From: Nocardia aurea
Lineage (GTDB): Bacteria; Actinomycetota; Actinomycetes; Mycobacteriales; Mycobacteriaceae
Length of the DNA stretch: 64,000 bases
NCBI RefSeq assembly: GCF_003123685.1
Contig: NZ_QCYJ01000084.1
Location: forward strand, 186,001 to 250,000
Direction: 5' to 3'
Positions 18,211 through 27,335 of the stretch are shown here, piece after piece; position 1 is the first letter of the stretch, and every line of letters begins with the position of its first letter. Below the pieces are notes generated by a model. That model ran no database searches. It had not been told where the DNA came from and was given only the letters and a program-made list of their open reading frames with translations. The position numbers and the translations under genes were made by a program.

Positions 18211-19625
18211 CGCTCACCAAATTCGTCCGCGGTCAGCTGACCATCTTCGCCATACTGACCGTGATCGGCCTGGTCGTGATGGGCGGGGTCTACGTCAAAC
18301 TGCCCGCCATGTTCGGCATCGGACGCTACGACGTGACGGTACGACTCGCCGCGACCGGCGGGCTGTACCAGCAGGCCAATGTCGCCTATCGCGGCACGAA
18401 CGTCGGCGTGGTGCAGGACGTGGTGCTCACCGACGAGGGTGTCGACGCGAAACTGTCCATCGACAGCGACTACAAGATCCCCGCCGACGTGGACGCCTGG
18501 GTGCGCAGCGTCTCGGCGATCGGCGAACAGTACGTCGACCTGGTCCCGGTCGACAATCCACGGGGCGGCAACCTCTCCGACGGATCGGTGATCCCGGTGC
18601 AGCGCACCAAACTGCCGCAGGATGTCGGATCGCTGCTCGACCAGACCGACCGGCTGCTGTCCAGCGTGGCCGACACCAGGCTGCGGCAGGTGATCGACGA
18701 GGCGTTCCGCGCGTTCAACGGCGCGGGCCCGGATCTGCAACGTTTCATCGATTCCGCGTCGCTGCTGGTGCAGGAAGCGCAGAACAACACCGAGCCGACC
18801 AAAGAACTGCTCGACCAGCTCGGCCCGCTGTTGGACACCCAGATCGAATCCGACGCCGCGATCCGTTCCTGGACCGCGGATCTGGCGACGGTCACCGACA
18901 CGTTGCGCGCGCACGACCCGTCGCTGCGCAGCCTGCTCCGGGACGGGCCCTCGGCCATGCAGCGGGTCACCGAGCAGTTCCAGTCGCTGCAACCGACCCT
19001 GCCGATCCTGCTGACCAATCTGGTGAGCCTGGGCCAGGTCGCCGTCACCTATCACGCGGGTATCGAACAACTTCTCGTCGTCTTCCCGCCGCTGATCGCG
19101 GCCTTGCGCACCATCATCCGCGGGCCCGCGAAATACGGCGCGATGGTCGACTTCATGGCGGTGGTCAACGATCCGCCCGCCTGCACGACCGGATTCCTGC
19201 CCGCCGACCAGCGTCGCTCACCGAGCGAACTGGATTCCATCGACACCCCGCCCGGTCTCTACTGCAAGGTGCCGCAGGATTCGCCGATCGCGGTGCGCGG
19301 CATCAGGAATACCCCGTGCGCGGAATTCCCCGGGGTGCGCGCACCCACGCCGGAACTCTGCCGGACCGGATTCGTGCCCGAGGGCAACAACCCGCCGTTC
19401 GGCCCCGTGCAGCCGGTCGCACCCGCGAGCGCCGAGACGCCCGATGAGGCGCCCACCGCGCCCGCCTCGTACCGCACACCTGCGGCGGCCCGATCCTACG
19501 ATCCGTCGACCGGTGTGTACATCGGCCCGGACGGCCGGACCTACCGTCAGGGAGATGTCGGTCCCGGCGGCTCGGGAACGGTACCGTCGAGTTGGCAAGC
19601 GATGCTCGAGGAGCAGCAACGATGA
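18207..19625 (+). CDS. mce4F: Mce4F
   Basis: A 472-aa MCE-family protein with an anchor helix (FAILTVIGLVVMGGVYV), the MCE domain (LYQQANVAYRGTNVGVVQDVVL), a helical domain with the MceF-type CTTGFLPADQRRSP and YCKVPQDSPIAVRGIRN segments, and a Pro/Ala-rich tail ending VPSSWQAMLEEQQR. The last of the six Mce subunits. It overlaps mce4E and the next gene by 4 bp each. Confidence 0.93.
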   Translation: MTLTKFVRGQLTIFAILTVIGLVVMGGVYVKLPAMFGIGRYDVTVRLAATGGLYQQANVAYRGTNVGVVQDVVLTDEGVDAKLSIDSDYKIPADVDAWVRSVSAIGEQYVDLVPVDNPRGGNLSDGSVIPVQRTKLPQDVGSLLDQTDRLLSSVADTRLRQVIDEAFRAFNGAGPDLQRFIDSASLLVQEAQNNTEPTKELLDQLGPLLDTQIESDAAIRSWTADLATVTDTLRAHDPSLRSLLRDGPSAMQRVTEQFQSLQPTLPILLTNLVSLGQVAVTYHAGIEQLLVVFPPLIAALRTIIRGPAKYGAMVDFMAVVNDPPACTTGFLPADQRRSPSELDSIDTPPGLYCKVPQDSPIAVRGIRNTPCAEFPGVRAPTPELCRTGFVPEGNNPPFGPVQPVAPASAETPDEAPTAPASYRTPAAARSYDPSTGVYIGPDGRTYRQGDVGPGGSGTVPSSWQAMLEEQQR

Positions 19626-20695
19626 GTGATATCAACGGCGATAACCACCGCGTGCGCAGGCGAGCGGTCCGTTCGGTCGGTCCTCCGGTGGAGGAGGACG
19701 CGGACGGCACGTCCGGCGTCACCGCTGCGACAACCGAGACGAAAGCGCAGGTCGGTACCGCGAAGGTGCCTGCCACAGCGACCGCGAGTACCGCGGCTCG
19801 CGGCGACGGTGCCGACGCCGCGAAGAAGTCGGGAAGTGATGCCGCGGCGAAAGCGGCGAAATCCGTCGGCGGTTCCGGCGACGTCGTCGCGGACGCGACA
19901 ACCGAGCCGGGGGGCGTCGCGGCGAAACCGGCGGTGACAACGAAGAAGGCACCACCTGCTGCCGAGCCGAAGGCCGTCGCCACTGCCGCAGTCACCGCCG
20001 TCGCCGCCGTTGACGCCGCCGCCGTTGACGCCGCCGTCGCCACTGCCGCAGTCACCGACGCCGCCGCCGCCGCTGATGTCGCCGCCGCTGATGTCGCCGC
20101 CGCTGATGTCGCCGCCGCTGATGTCGCTGACGCTGACGCCGCCGCCGACACCGACACCCCGGTCGCTCTAGCGAAATCCGGTGCCGACGGCATCGCCGAG
20201 AAGCCGAAGCGCCGGGCCGGACGTATCGCGGCGGTGGTCGCCGCCGCCGTGCTGGTGCTGCTGACGGTGGTCGGCGCGGGTGCGTCGACGTACCTGGTGC
20301 ACACGACGAACGAGCGCGACGAGCGACGCGCGGAGTATGTGCAGACCGCGCGCCAGGCGGTGCTGAACCTGACGACGATCCGCGCGGATTCGGCCAAGGC
20401 CGATATCGACCGGATCCTGTCGCTGGCCTCGGGGCAGTTCAAAACCGAATTCGACGGGCGCGTCGATCCGTTCATGAGCATCGTGCAGCAGGCCAAGGTC
20501 GTCTCGAACGGCGAGGTCGTCGAGGCCGCGATCCAGCAGGACGACGAGAATTCGGCACAGGTGCTCGTCGCGGCGAAGCAGACGTTGAGCAATGCGGGCC
20601 AGGCCGAGCCGCAGACGCGGTACTACCGATTCCGGGTCACCGTGTCCAGGGGCGATACCGGTCTGACCGCGTCGAAGGTGGAGTTCGTGGCATGA
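19622..20695 (+). CDS. Mce-associated membrane protein with long Ala-rich cytosolic domain (Mam4A-like)
   Basis: A 357-aa Mce-associated protein. Residues 1 to about 195 are low-complexity, rich in Ala, Lys, Asp and Thr and predicted disordered. One transmembrane helix (IAAVVAAAVLVLLTVVGAGA, about 205-225) is followed by a conserved Mam domain (RQAVLNLTTIRADSAKADIDRILSLASGQFKTEF). Mam proteins are thought to stabilise or regulate Mce complexes. The cytosolic part is much longer than in the Mam4A I recall from M. tuberculosis and contains DNA tandem repeats (20066-20125), so its length probably varies between strains. ATG 19622 overlaps mce4F by 4 bp. Confidence 0.85.
   Translation: MSDINGDNHRVRRRAVRSVGPPVEEDADGTSGVTAATTETKAQVGTAKVPATATASTAARGDGADAAKKSGSDAAAKAAKSVGGSGDVVADATTEPGGVAAKPAVTTKKAPPAAEPKAVATAAVTAVAAVDAAAVDAAVATAAVTDAAAAADVAAADVAAADVAAADVADADAAADTDTPVALAKSGADGIAEKPKRRAGRIAAVVAAAVLVLLTVVGAGASTYLVHTTNERDERRAEYVQTARQAVLNLTTIRADSAKADIDRILSLASGQFKTEFDGRVDPFMSIVQQAKVVSNGEVVEAAIQQDDENSAQVLVAAKQTLSNAGQAEPQTRYYRFRVTVSRGDTGLTASKVEFVA
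20066..20125 (+). repeat. Four perfect 15-bp in-frame tandem repeats
   Basis: The unit GCCGCCGCTGATGTC occurs four times without mismatch and encodes AADVA-type pentapeptides in the disordered N-terminal domain of the Mce-associated protein. A separate duplicated stretch around CGCCACTGCCGCAGTCACCG occurs near 19978 and 20038. Both keep the frame. Confidence 0.9.
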
Positions 20696-21189
20696 GGATC
20701 CTCTCGGGAAAACTGGGACCGGTCGGCGCGGGTATCGCGGGCGTGGTGATCGCTGCCGCGGTGATCATCATGGGTATCAACGGTTTCCGATACTGGGACC
20801 ATCAGCGGACCGAGGTCGCGCGCGACGAGGCGGTCACCGCGGCGCAGCGCACGGTGTCGGCAATGTTCACCTACGACTACGGCACCGTCGACACCGAATT
20901 GCCGAAGGCCGCCGACAACCTGTCGGCGAGTTTCCGCGAGGACTACCTGAAGCTGATCACCCAGGCCATCGCGCCCGGCGCCAAGGAGAAGCAACTCACC
21001 GTCAACGCGACCACGCAGGCCGGTGGCGTCGTGGAGGCCGAGCGGTCCCACGTCGTCGTGCTGCTGTTCCTCAACCAGGTGACCACGAGCAAGGACACCC
21101 CGCAGGGCACGACCACGGGCAGCCGGGTGCGCGTCACGCTGGACAAGACGGACGACCGCTGGCTGGTCGACTCGGTGAACCCTGTGTAA
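20692..21189 (+). CDS. Mce-associated protein (Mam4B-like)
   Basis: A 165-aa protein with a short cytosolic start, one anchor helix (GAGIAGVVIAAAVIIMGINGF) and an extracytoplasmic Mam domain (ASFREDYLKLITQAIAPGAKEKQ). It overlaps the first Mam gene by 4 bp (ATGA) and ends the mce4 operon. A textbook hairpin-plus-T5 terminator follows 21 bp later. Confidence 0.87.
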   Translation: MRILSGKLGPVGAGIAGVVIAAAVIIMGINGFRYWDHQRTEVARDEAVTAAQRTVSAMFTYDYGTVDTELPKAADNLSASFREDYLKLITQAIAPGAKEKQLTVNATTQAGGVVEAERSHVVVLLFLNQVTTSKDTPQGTTTGSRVRVTLDKTDDRWLVDSVNPV

Positions 21190-21199
21190 TCGGCTGTAT

Positions 21200-21457
21200 T
21201 TTCGGCGGCCGGGGCCGCGGGTTCGCGGCCCCTTTTTGTCTCGCGTTCGAGCGGTCGAGACTCGCGACTGCGTCGCATGCGCTTCGACCGCTCGAACGCG
21301 AGACGGGCCGCGAACGGGGCGCTCGTGAGGCTCGCGCCGAAAGTGGTTGGTGTCGAACGGTGAGGGCTTCGAGGGCATGCGTTCGCTCGAACGCGAGACG
21401 GCCGCGAACGGGGCGGTTGTGAGGCTCGCGCCGGAAGTGGTTGGTGTCGGACGCTGG
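21200..21457 (+). repeat. Dispersed 3'-end repeat, copy 1
   Basis: Modules in order: GGCGGCC plus a terminator hairpin (21211-21232); a palindrome with perfect 21-bp arms 21238-21258/21284-21304 and a 25-nt loop; and a tail unit (GGGCCGCGAACGGGGCGCTC, then GTGAGGCTCGCGCC and AGTGGTTGGTGTCG). The right palindrome arm and the tail then recur in part at about 21383-21457, so this copy carries a second, diverged tail. It lies downstream of the mce4 operon, in the same orientation. Confidence 0.85.
21211..21237 (+). terminator. Rho-independent terminator of the mce4 operon
   Basis: GGGGCCGCG (21211-21219) pairs perfectly with CGCGGCCCC (21224-21232) over a GGTT loop and is followed by TTTTT. It is the first module of a repeat found four times in the window. 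Confidence 0.85.
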
Positions 21458-21486
21458 GGGCTCGAAGGGCCTGCGTTGATCGGTCC

Positions 21487-23025
21487 TCAGCGCGGCAGGG
21501 CGACGGTGAAGGTCGTGCCCTCGCCCACGACGCTGTCGACCGTGACCGTGCCGCCGTGCGCGGTGACCAGGGCCTGCACGATGGACAGACCGAGGCCGGT
21601 GCCGCCGCTGGCGCGGGTGCGCGAGGTGTCGGTGCGGTAGAAGCGTTCGAAGACGCGCTCGGCCTCGTCCTCGGGCAGGCCGGGGCCGGTGTCGGCGACT
21701 TCCAGACGGACGTCGTCCTTCCGAGGGGTCAGACGCACGGTGACCGCCGCGTCGGGCGGCGTGTGGGTGAGGGCGTTGTTCAGGAGGTTGCCCAATACCT
21801 GACGTAACCGCTCCGCGTCGCCCTCGATCTCCAATGTTCCTTCCCCGGAACGGATTTCCAAGGCGATGGGCCGGGGGGTCTCCGGTGCGGTGGCGGCGGC
21901 GACCGCGCGGGCGTTGTGCACGGCGTCGCTGGCGAGCGCGAGCAGATCCACCTGGCCGCGTTCGAGTGGACGCTGGGCGTCCAGGCGGGCCAGCATCAGC
22001 AGATCCTCGACCAGCAGGCCCATCCGCTGCGCCTCGGTTTCGATCCGCGCCATGAACAGCGCGGGATCGGTGGTGGCGCCCTGTCGGTAGAGTTCGGCGA
22101 ACCCGCGGATCGTGGTGAGCGGCGTGCGCAGTTCGTGACTGGCGTCGGCGACGAAGCGCCGCATATTCGCTTCGGACTGCCTGGCCGCCGCTTCGGACGC
22201 CTCGGTCGCCTTGAACGCCGACTGGATCTGGGCCAGCATGCCGTTGAGCGACCGCGACAGCCGATCCACCTCGGTATTGGTGCCGCGCACCGGCACCCGG
22301 CGGTGCAGATCGCCGCGGGCGATGGCGGCGGCGATGTTCTCGACCCGGCGCAGCGGGCGCAGACTGCGGCGGATCGCGAAATACGCGGCCACCGCGAGCA
22401 CGGCGAGCACCGCGGCGCCGACCGCCAATTGCAGGATGACCAGCCGGTGCACGGTATCGCTGTTCTGGGTCAGCGGCAGCGCGACGGTGGTGACGCCGTC
22501 CTGGGTGCGCAGCGACAACGTCCGCCACCGGACGGGAGAATCCCCGACCGACGGCACCGTCGCCGGTCCGGTGACCTCGGCGCGGGTATTGGCGGGCAGT
22601 TCGTCCGGTATCGCGGGCAGCGCGGGCTCCGCGTCGACGCCGAACGCCTTCACATAGATCTGCGTCGCGCCCATCCCGGCCGCGTCGCCGGTGCTCTGCG
22701 CCTTCACGTAGAACTGGCTCGGCGGATGCCGCGAATCCGGCGGCTGCGCGATCGGCGCGGGCGGACGCAACCGCCGCGACCATTCCAGCGCTCCCTCGCG
22801 CAACTGCTGATCGGTGCGGCTGGTGAGCGATTGTTCGAGTCCGGAGGTGACGAGCGTGCCCGATATCAGCAGACCGAGACCGGACAGCGCCACCAGGGCG
22901 AGCACGAGCGCGACCCGAAGCGGCACCGCGGCGAACCCGTCGCGGACACGCCGCAGAATCGTCGCCGAGCGGGCCGGTTCGCTTGTCGCCCGGCGCGGGC
23001 GTCGTGCGGGACCGGTCCGGCTCAC
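21487..23025 (-). CDS. Sensor histidine kinase, PhoR-like
   Basis: A 512-aa membrane histidine kinase. It has TM1 (about 30-50, VALVLALVALSGLGLLISGT), an extracytoplasmic sensor of about 150 residues, TM2 (LVILQLAVGAAVLAVLAVAAYFA), a HAMP domain, the H-box FVADASHELRTPLTTIRGFAE with phospho-His near 297, and the ATPase N, G1 (DTGPGLPEDE), F (FERFYR) and G2 (GGTGLGLSIV) boxes. GTG 23025 overlaps the response-regulator stop by 4 bp, so the pair is coupled. The partner regulator resembles M. tuberculosis PhoP, hence PhoR-like. The signal is not evident. Confidence 0.9.
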   Translation of the reverse strand: MSRTGPARRPRRATSEPARSATILRRVRDGFAAVPLRVALVLALVALSGLGLLISGTLVTSGLEQSLTSRTDQQLREGALEWSRRLRPPAPIAQPPDSRHPPSQFYVKAQSTGDAAGMGATQIYVKAFGVDAEPALPAIPDELPANTRAEVTGPATVPSVGDSPVRWRTLSLRTQDGVTTVALPLTQNSDTVHRLVILQLAVGAAVLAVLAVAAYFAIRRSLRPLRRVENIAAAIARGDLHRRVPVRGTNTEVDRLSRSLNGMLAQIQSAFKATEASEAAARQSEANMRRFVADASHELRTPLTTIRGFAELYRQGATTDPALFMARIETEAQRMGLLVEDLLMLARLDAQRPLERGQVDLLALASDAVHNARAVAAATAPETPRPIALEIRSGEGTLEIEGDAERLRQVLGNLLNNALTHTPPDAAVTVRLTPRKDDVRLEVADTGPGLPEDEAERVFERFYRTDTSRTRASGGTGLGLSIVQALVTAHGGTVTVDSVVGEGTTFTVALPR

Positions 23026-23747
23026 TGCCCGGCCGGGCGGGCCGCGCGCATGACATAGCCGACGCCGCGCAGCGTGTGGATCAACCGCTGCTCGGTGTCG
23101 ACCTTCTTGCGCAGATAGGACACGTAGGTCTCGACCACGCCGACCTCGCCGCCGAAGTCGTAGCGCCACACGTGATCCAGGATGCGCGGTTTGCTCAGCA
23201 CGGTGCCCGCGTTGACCATGAAATAGCGCAGCAGCGTGAATTCGGTGGGCGACAACGCGACCGGTTCGCCTGCCTTCCAGACCTCGTGCGTGTCGTCGTC
23301 GAGTTCGATGTCCTCGAACCGCAGCCGCGAATTCTTCGGCTCGGGTGCGGCATGGCCCGCGCGGCGCAGGACCACGCGCAGTCGCGCGACCACTTCCTCG
23401 AGGCTGAACGGTTTGGTGATGTAGTCGTCGGCGCCGAGGGTGAGTCCCGCGACCTTGTCCTGCACCTCGTCGCGCGCGGTGAGGAACAGGACCGGTGCGT
23501 CGACACCGTCTGCGCGCAACCGGCGCAACAGTCCGAATCCGTCCATACCCGGCATCATCACGTCGACGATGAGCGCCTGCGGGCGGAAACCGCGCGCTTT
23601 GTCCAGCGCCTGCGCGCCGTCGGCCGCGGTGTCCACCTCGAATCCCTGGTAGCGCAGACTCACCGACAGCAGTTCGACGATCATCGGTTCGTCGTCCACG
23701 ACCAGCACCCTGGCCTCGGGTTTCTGTTCTGTGGGCACGCCGGTCAT
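23022..23747 (-). CDS. Response regulator, PhoP-like (OmpR family)
   Basis: A 241-aa OmpR-type regulator. The receiver has acidic pocket VVDDEP and phospho-Asp62 (LIVDVMMPGMDGFG), Thr in LFLTARD and Lys in TKPFSLEE. The winged helix includes LSPTEFTLLRYFMVNAGTVL, ILDHVWRYDFGG and VVETYVSYLRKKVD. The wording is closer to PhoP (Rv0757) than to TcrX or MprA as I recall them. ATG 23747 has AGGATGG upstream; ATG 23756 is an alternative. In M. tuberculosis no two-component pair lies between mce4 and otsA, so this placement is notable. PhoP regulates lipid and acid-stress genes there. Confidence 0.9.
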   Translation of the reverse strand: MTGVPTEQKPEARVLVVDDEPMIVELLSVSLRYQGFEVDTAADGAQALDKARGFRPQALIVDVMMPGMDGFGLLRRLRADGVDAPVLFLTARDEVQDKVAGLTLGADDYITKPFSLEEVVARLRVVLRRAGHAAPEPKNSRLRFEDIELDDDTHEVWKAGEPVALSPTEFTLLRYFMVNAGTVLSKPRILDHVWRYDFGGEVGVVETYVSYLRKKVDTEQRLIHTLRGVGYVMRAARPAGQ

Positions 23748-23842
23748 GTGGTCCATCCTGCGGTAGGGGACTGGGAACTCACTGGACCTTTCCTGGGTGG
23801 TTGCTGTGAACGTCCCCCACCGCGTCAGCGCGCGCCGTGCCG

Positions 23843-25423
23843 TCAGCGGCGCGGCGTCCGTGACTCCGGGTAGACGTCGTCGTCGGTGAGCAGGGCGCTC
23901 CCGGCGACCTGATCCTGGGCGAGGGCCTCGAGGAAGGCGCGGGCCCAGCGATCCACGTCGTGGGCGAGCACCTGGCGGCGCAGCGACCGCATCCGGCGGC
24001 GCTTGGTGTCGCGGTCGTCCTCCAGCGCGGAGACGATCGCGTCCTTCACGCTGTCCAGATCGTGCGGGTTGCACAGATAGGACTGACGCAATTCCGCTGC
24101 GGCCCCGGTGAACTCACTCAGCACCAGGGCGCCGTTGAGTCCGCTATGGCACGCCACGTACTCCTTGGCGACCAGATTCATCCCGTCGCGCAGCGGGGTG
24201 ACCAGCATGACGTCGGCCGCGACGAAGAACGCGAGCAGTTCCTCGCGCGGGATCGGACGGTGCAGGTAGTGCACCACCGGATAGCCGACGCGGGCGAATT
24301 CGCCGTTGATGCGGCCGACCTGGCGTTCGATATCGCCACGCATCTGGATATAGCTCTCGACACGCTCGCGACTCGGGGTCGCCAACTGCACCATCACCGT
24401 CTCGGACGGGTCGACCCGTCCGTCGACCAGCAATTCCTCCAGCGCGTTGAGCCGGATATCGATACCCTTGGTGTAGTCGAGACGGTCGACGCCGAGCAGG
24501 ATGTTCTTCGGATTTCCCAGTTCCGCACGGATTTTCGCGGCACGCTCGCGGACCGATCTTCGCCGGGAATTGTCGTCCATCTCGGCCGAGGAGATGGAGA
24601 TCGGGAACGCGCCGACCCGCACCGTCCGGAATCCGACCTGGACGACGCCCATCTTGGAGCGCACACCGACGGTGCCGCGCGATGTGGCCTGGCCTGCCAG
24701 TCGGCGTGCCAGATACAGGAAGTTCTGCGCGCCACCGGGCAGGTGGAAACCGATCAGATCGGCGCCGAGCAGACCTTCGATGATCTCGGTCCGCCACGGC
24801 ATCTGCATGAACAGTTCGACCGGCGGGAAGGGGATGTGCAGGAAGAACCCGATGGTCAGATCGGGGCGCAACATGCGCAGCATCTTCGGAACGAGTTGCA
24901 GCTGGTAGTCCTGTACCCACACCGTCGCGCCCTCGGCGGCCACCTCGGCCGTGGCCTCGGCGAATCGCCTGTTCACCGTGACATAGGCGGCCCACCAGGC
25001 GCGGTCGTAGGTCGGTCGCACGATGACGTCGTGATAGAGCGGCCACAACGTGCCGTTGGAGAAACCTTCGTAGTAGTCGGCGACTTCCTGCGCCGACAGC
25101 GTGACCGGATGCAGTTCCAGGCCGTCTTCGATGATCGGATCGAGGTCGGCGTCGGGAACTCCCGCCCAGCCGACCCACGCCCCTTTGTTGTTGCGCAACA
25201 CCGGTTCCAACGCGGTGACCAGGCCGCCCGGGCTGCGCTTCCATCGGGTCGAGCCATCGGGTAGTCGATCGAGATCCACCGGTAGCCGATTGGCCACGAC
25301 GACGAAACCGGAACCGGCCCCGTCGGTTTCGATCGGCTCCACCGCGTCCGCCGATGTCGTCGTGCGATCGTCGGGAGAAGCGAGCTCGGAGTCGTCGGAC
25401 GGCTGGTCGGTCATCTGGTCCAC
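23843..25423 (-). CDS. otsA: Trehalose-6-phosphate synthase OtsA
   Basis: A 526-aa GT20 glycosyltransferase that joins UDP/GDP/ADP-glucose and glucose-6-phosphate to trehalose-6-phosphate in the cytoplasm. Landmarks are VVANRLPV (about 42), WVGWAG, the substrate loop [41 protein letters not shown], the [14 protein letters not shown] donor site and [19 protein letters not shown] 38-residue acidic N-terminal extension precedes the core. GTG 25423 is preceded by TAAGGA at seven bases and may be leaderless; ATG 25414 is an alternative. Its position near mce4 matches Rv3490. Trehalose supports mycolate transfer and osmoprotection. Confidence 0.96.
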   Translation of the reverse strand: MDQMTDQPSDDSELASPDDRTTTSADAVEPIETDGAGSGFVVVANRLPVDLDRLPDGSTRWKRSPGGLVTALEPVLRNNKGAWVGWAGVPDADLDPIIEDGLELHPVTLSAQEVADYYEGFSNGTLWPLYHDVIVRPTYDRAWWAAYVTVNRRFAEATAEVAAEGATVWVQDYQLQLVPKMLRMLRPDLTIGFFLHIPFPPVELFMQMPWRTEIIEGLLGADLIGFHLPGGAQNFLYLARRLAGQATSRGTVGVRSKMGVVQVGFRTVRVGAFPISISSAEMDDNSRRRSVRERAAKIRAELGNPKNILLGVDRLDYTKGIDIRLNALEELLVDGRVDPSETVMVQLATPSRERVESYIQMRGDIERQVGRINGEFARVGYPVVHYLHRPIPREELLAFFVAADVMLVTPLRDGMNLVAKEYVACHSGLNGALVLSEFTGAAAELRQSYLCNPHDLDSVKDAIVSALEDDRDTKRRRMRSLRRQVLAHDVDRWARAFLEALAQDQVAGSALLTDDDVYPESRTPRR

Positions 25424-25573
25424 TCACGCATCCTTATTCGAGCGGCGGCGTTCGCGGTCTCGAGCGAGCGGCCGCCTCCGGGCCCCGACACTCACCGGAT
25501 GGTGTGTATCGCTGATCCCGTCTGGAGTTGTCGGGTGTCGTCGACGGCGCCGTTGTCGTCGAGCGGGTTGGGT

Positions 25574-25744
25574 CTACTCGCCTCGACCGTTGGGGCCGAT
25601 GCCGAGCATCGACAGCAACATCCGGCACTCGTCGGCGTCTTCCGCGTACGCGGCGACGACGCGCTGGGCCTGACGGGCGGTTTCATCGGCGAGTGGTTCC
25701 AGGTCATCGTCCGCGATATCGTTCGCGCTGCCCTTCGCAGCCAT
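25574..25744 (-). CDS. Small conserved protein (56 aa) upstream of otsA
   Basis: A 56-aa soluble protein: MAAKGSANDIADDDLEPLAD, then an alpha-helical DETARQAQRVVAAYAEDADE and RMLLSMLGIGP. The ribosome site GGGAGGA sits six bases before ATG. It is codirectional with otsA, 150 bp away. A similarly small unknown gene (Rv3489) adjoins otsA in M. tuberculosis and may be its counterpart; I could not verify this. No function is suggested by the sequence. Confidence 0.65.
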   Translation of the reverse strand: MAAKGSANDIADDDLEPLADETARQAQRVVAAYAEDADECRMLLSMLGIGPNGRGE

Positions 25745-25945
25745 CTCAAATCCTCCCGGCTCATTACGCTCGTACGTGCGAATAGTCAATGGTATATGGC
25801 GCGAGCGCGGGCGCGCCGCACCCGATACCTCGAGCACCCGCCTCGGTGCGTTGCGGGACCCCTGCCTATACCGTGGTGACGGGCCGTAGCGACCGGAAGC
25901 AGGTCGCTCCTGACGGTCAGCACCAACTCCACGAAAGGGTCGACA

Positions 25946-26779
25946 ATGCCGCTGGCCACGGTGAACGGGATCTCCCTCAACTACCAGGTCAAGGGTGACC
26001 GTGCCAAGGGCGCGGACGTCAAGGGCGGGGCGCCGCTCGTCGTGATGATCATGGGCACCGGAAGTCCCGGCCGAGTCTGGGAGCTGCACCAGGTGCCCGC
26101 GCTCGTCGCCGCCGGATACCGGGTGTGCACCTTCGACAACCGGGGTATCGCGCCGTCCTACGAAGCGCCGTCGGGAATGACGATCGACCAGCTGGTCGCC
26201 GACACCGCCGGGCTGATCGAACTGCTCGACGAGGGCCCAGCGCTGGTCGTCGGCACGTCGATGGGCGCGCGCGTGGCCCAGGAATTGGCCTTGGCCAGGC
26301 CGGATCTGGTGCGCAAGGCCGTATTCATGGCGGGCCACGGCCGCCTCGACCAGTTCCAGAAGACGCTCTCGCTCGGCGAACACGAACTCGACGCGAGCGG
26401 GGTGAAGATGCCCGCCAAATACGAGGCCGCCGTCACCGCCGTGATGAACCTGTCGCCCGCGACGATGTCGCAGCCCAACGCGGCGCGCGACTGGCTCGAC
26501 CTGTTCGAGTTCACCGGCGGTCCGGTGACCCCTGGTATTCGCGCTCAGCGCCGGATGGACCACGATTTCGACCGCGTCCAGGCCTACCGCGCCATCACCG
26601 TGCCGTGCCTTTCGGTCGGGTTCGGCGACGACAGGATGATCCCGCCCTACCTCTCCCGCGAGGTCGCCGAGGCCATTCCCGGTGCCCGCTACCAGGAGAT
26701 TCCCGACGCCGGGCATTTCGGCTACCTGGAGAAGCCGGACGAGGTGAACAAGATTCTGCTCGAGTTCTTCGCCGGGTGA
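25946..26779 (+). CDS. Alpha/beta hydrolase
   Basis: A 277-aa alpha/beta hydrolase with oxyanion segment VVMIMGTGSPG, nucleophile elbow GTSMGA (Ser105), a likely acid Asp in VGFGDDRMIPP, and catalytic His in PDAGHFGYLEKPDEV. There is no signal peptide. The family covers esterases, haloperoxidase-like proteins and meta-cleavage product hydrolases, and the substrate is not apparent. A GAAAGGG site precedes the ATG. The MbtH-like gene follows after 186 bp on the same strand. Antibiotic-cluster hydrolases often accompany MbtH, but no NRPS gene is present here. Confidence 0.88.
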   Translation: MPLATVNGISLNYQVKGDRAKGADVKGGAPLVVMIMGTGSPGRVWELHQVPALVAAGYRVCTFDNRGIAPSYEAPSGMTIDQLVADTAGLIELLDEGPALVVGTSMGARVAQELALARPDLVRKAVFMAGHGRLDQFQKTLSLGEHELDASGVKMPAKYEAAVTAVMNLSPATMSQPNAARDWLDLFEFTGGPVTPGIRAQRRMDHDFDRVQAYRAITVPCLSVGFGDDRMIPPYLSREVAEAIPGARYQEIPDAGHFGYLEKPDEVNKILLEFFAG

Positions 26780-26965
26780 ACCGGACGCGGGTCCGATCCG
26801 TTGAACCCCAGGACGAGGTAACCACCTACGCGTAGCGTCTCCCTTGCTAGGGTCGACACAACGCTCGGGGAGCATCCGGGGCGTGGTTCGTGTGCCGCAC
26901 GGCCCAGCGCCGGACGGTCTCAGGAGCCGATCCCGTACACAGCGCCAGTATCCAGTGAGGTGAAA

Positions 26966-27208
26966 TTGAGCACCAACCCCTTCGACGACGAAGACGGTCG
27001 ATTCTTCGTCCTGGTCAACGACGAGGAACAGCATTCCCTGTGGCCGGCCTTCGCGGAGGTCCCGGCCGGATGGCGAGTCGTGTTCGGCGAGGACAGCCGC
27101 GCTGCCTGCGTCGAGTACGTCGAGAAGAACTGGACCGATATGCGTCCGAAGAGCTTGCGGGACGCGATGGCCGCCGACGACGCGGCCCGTCAGGGCGCCC
27201 AGTCCTGA
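26966..27208 (+). CDS. MbtH-like protein (orphan)
   Basis: An 80-aa MbtH-family protein, the small chaperone that activates NRPS adenylation domains. It shows the full signature: [40 protein letters not shown] and [14 protein letters not shown], with the conserved Ser-Leu-Trp and both core Trp residues. TTG 26966 was chosen because GTGAGGTGA lies immediately upstream and the family start [11 protein letters not shown] follows; GTG 26960 is in frame but inside that site. No NRPS gene is in the window. The gene stands between a hydrolase and tRNA-Thr, with TAGGGT (26850-26855) as a possible promoter hexamer. Confidence 0.93.
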   Translation: MSTNPFDDEDGRFFVLVNDEEQHSLWPAFAEVPAGWRVVFGEDSRAACVEYVEKNWTDMRPKSLRDAMAADDAARQGAQS

Positions 27209-27335
27209 ACCGCGGTATCCGATACTGCGCCGGGAAAGCTGATTCAGCCGCCAGCCGTGCGGCACCGTAACTCGGTGTCGCACGGCCGGTGTGCCCCGCT
27301 ATAGTGGGCAACCGGTCGCGATTGGTACCGCTTCC

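Noticed and set aside
20066..20125. Tandem 15-bp repeats as a CRISPR array
   Set aside because: They are contiguous, in-frame and without spacers, within a coding low-complexity domain.
21200..21457. Dispersed repeat as an insertion sequence
   Set aside because: It carries no open frame of transposase type and no target-site duplication was seen; it is built of hairpin modules instead.
25424..25573. Possible gene between otsA and the 56-aa protein
   Set aside because: Frames over the 150 bp are short and composition is not coding-like; no ribosome site was found.
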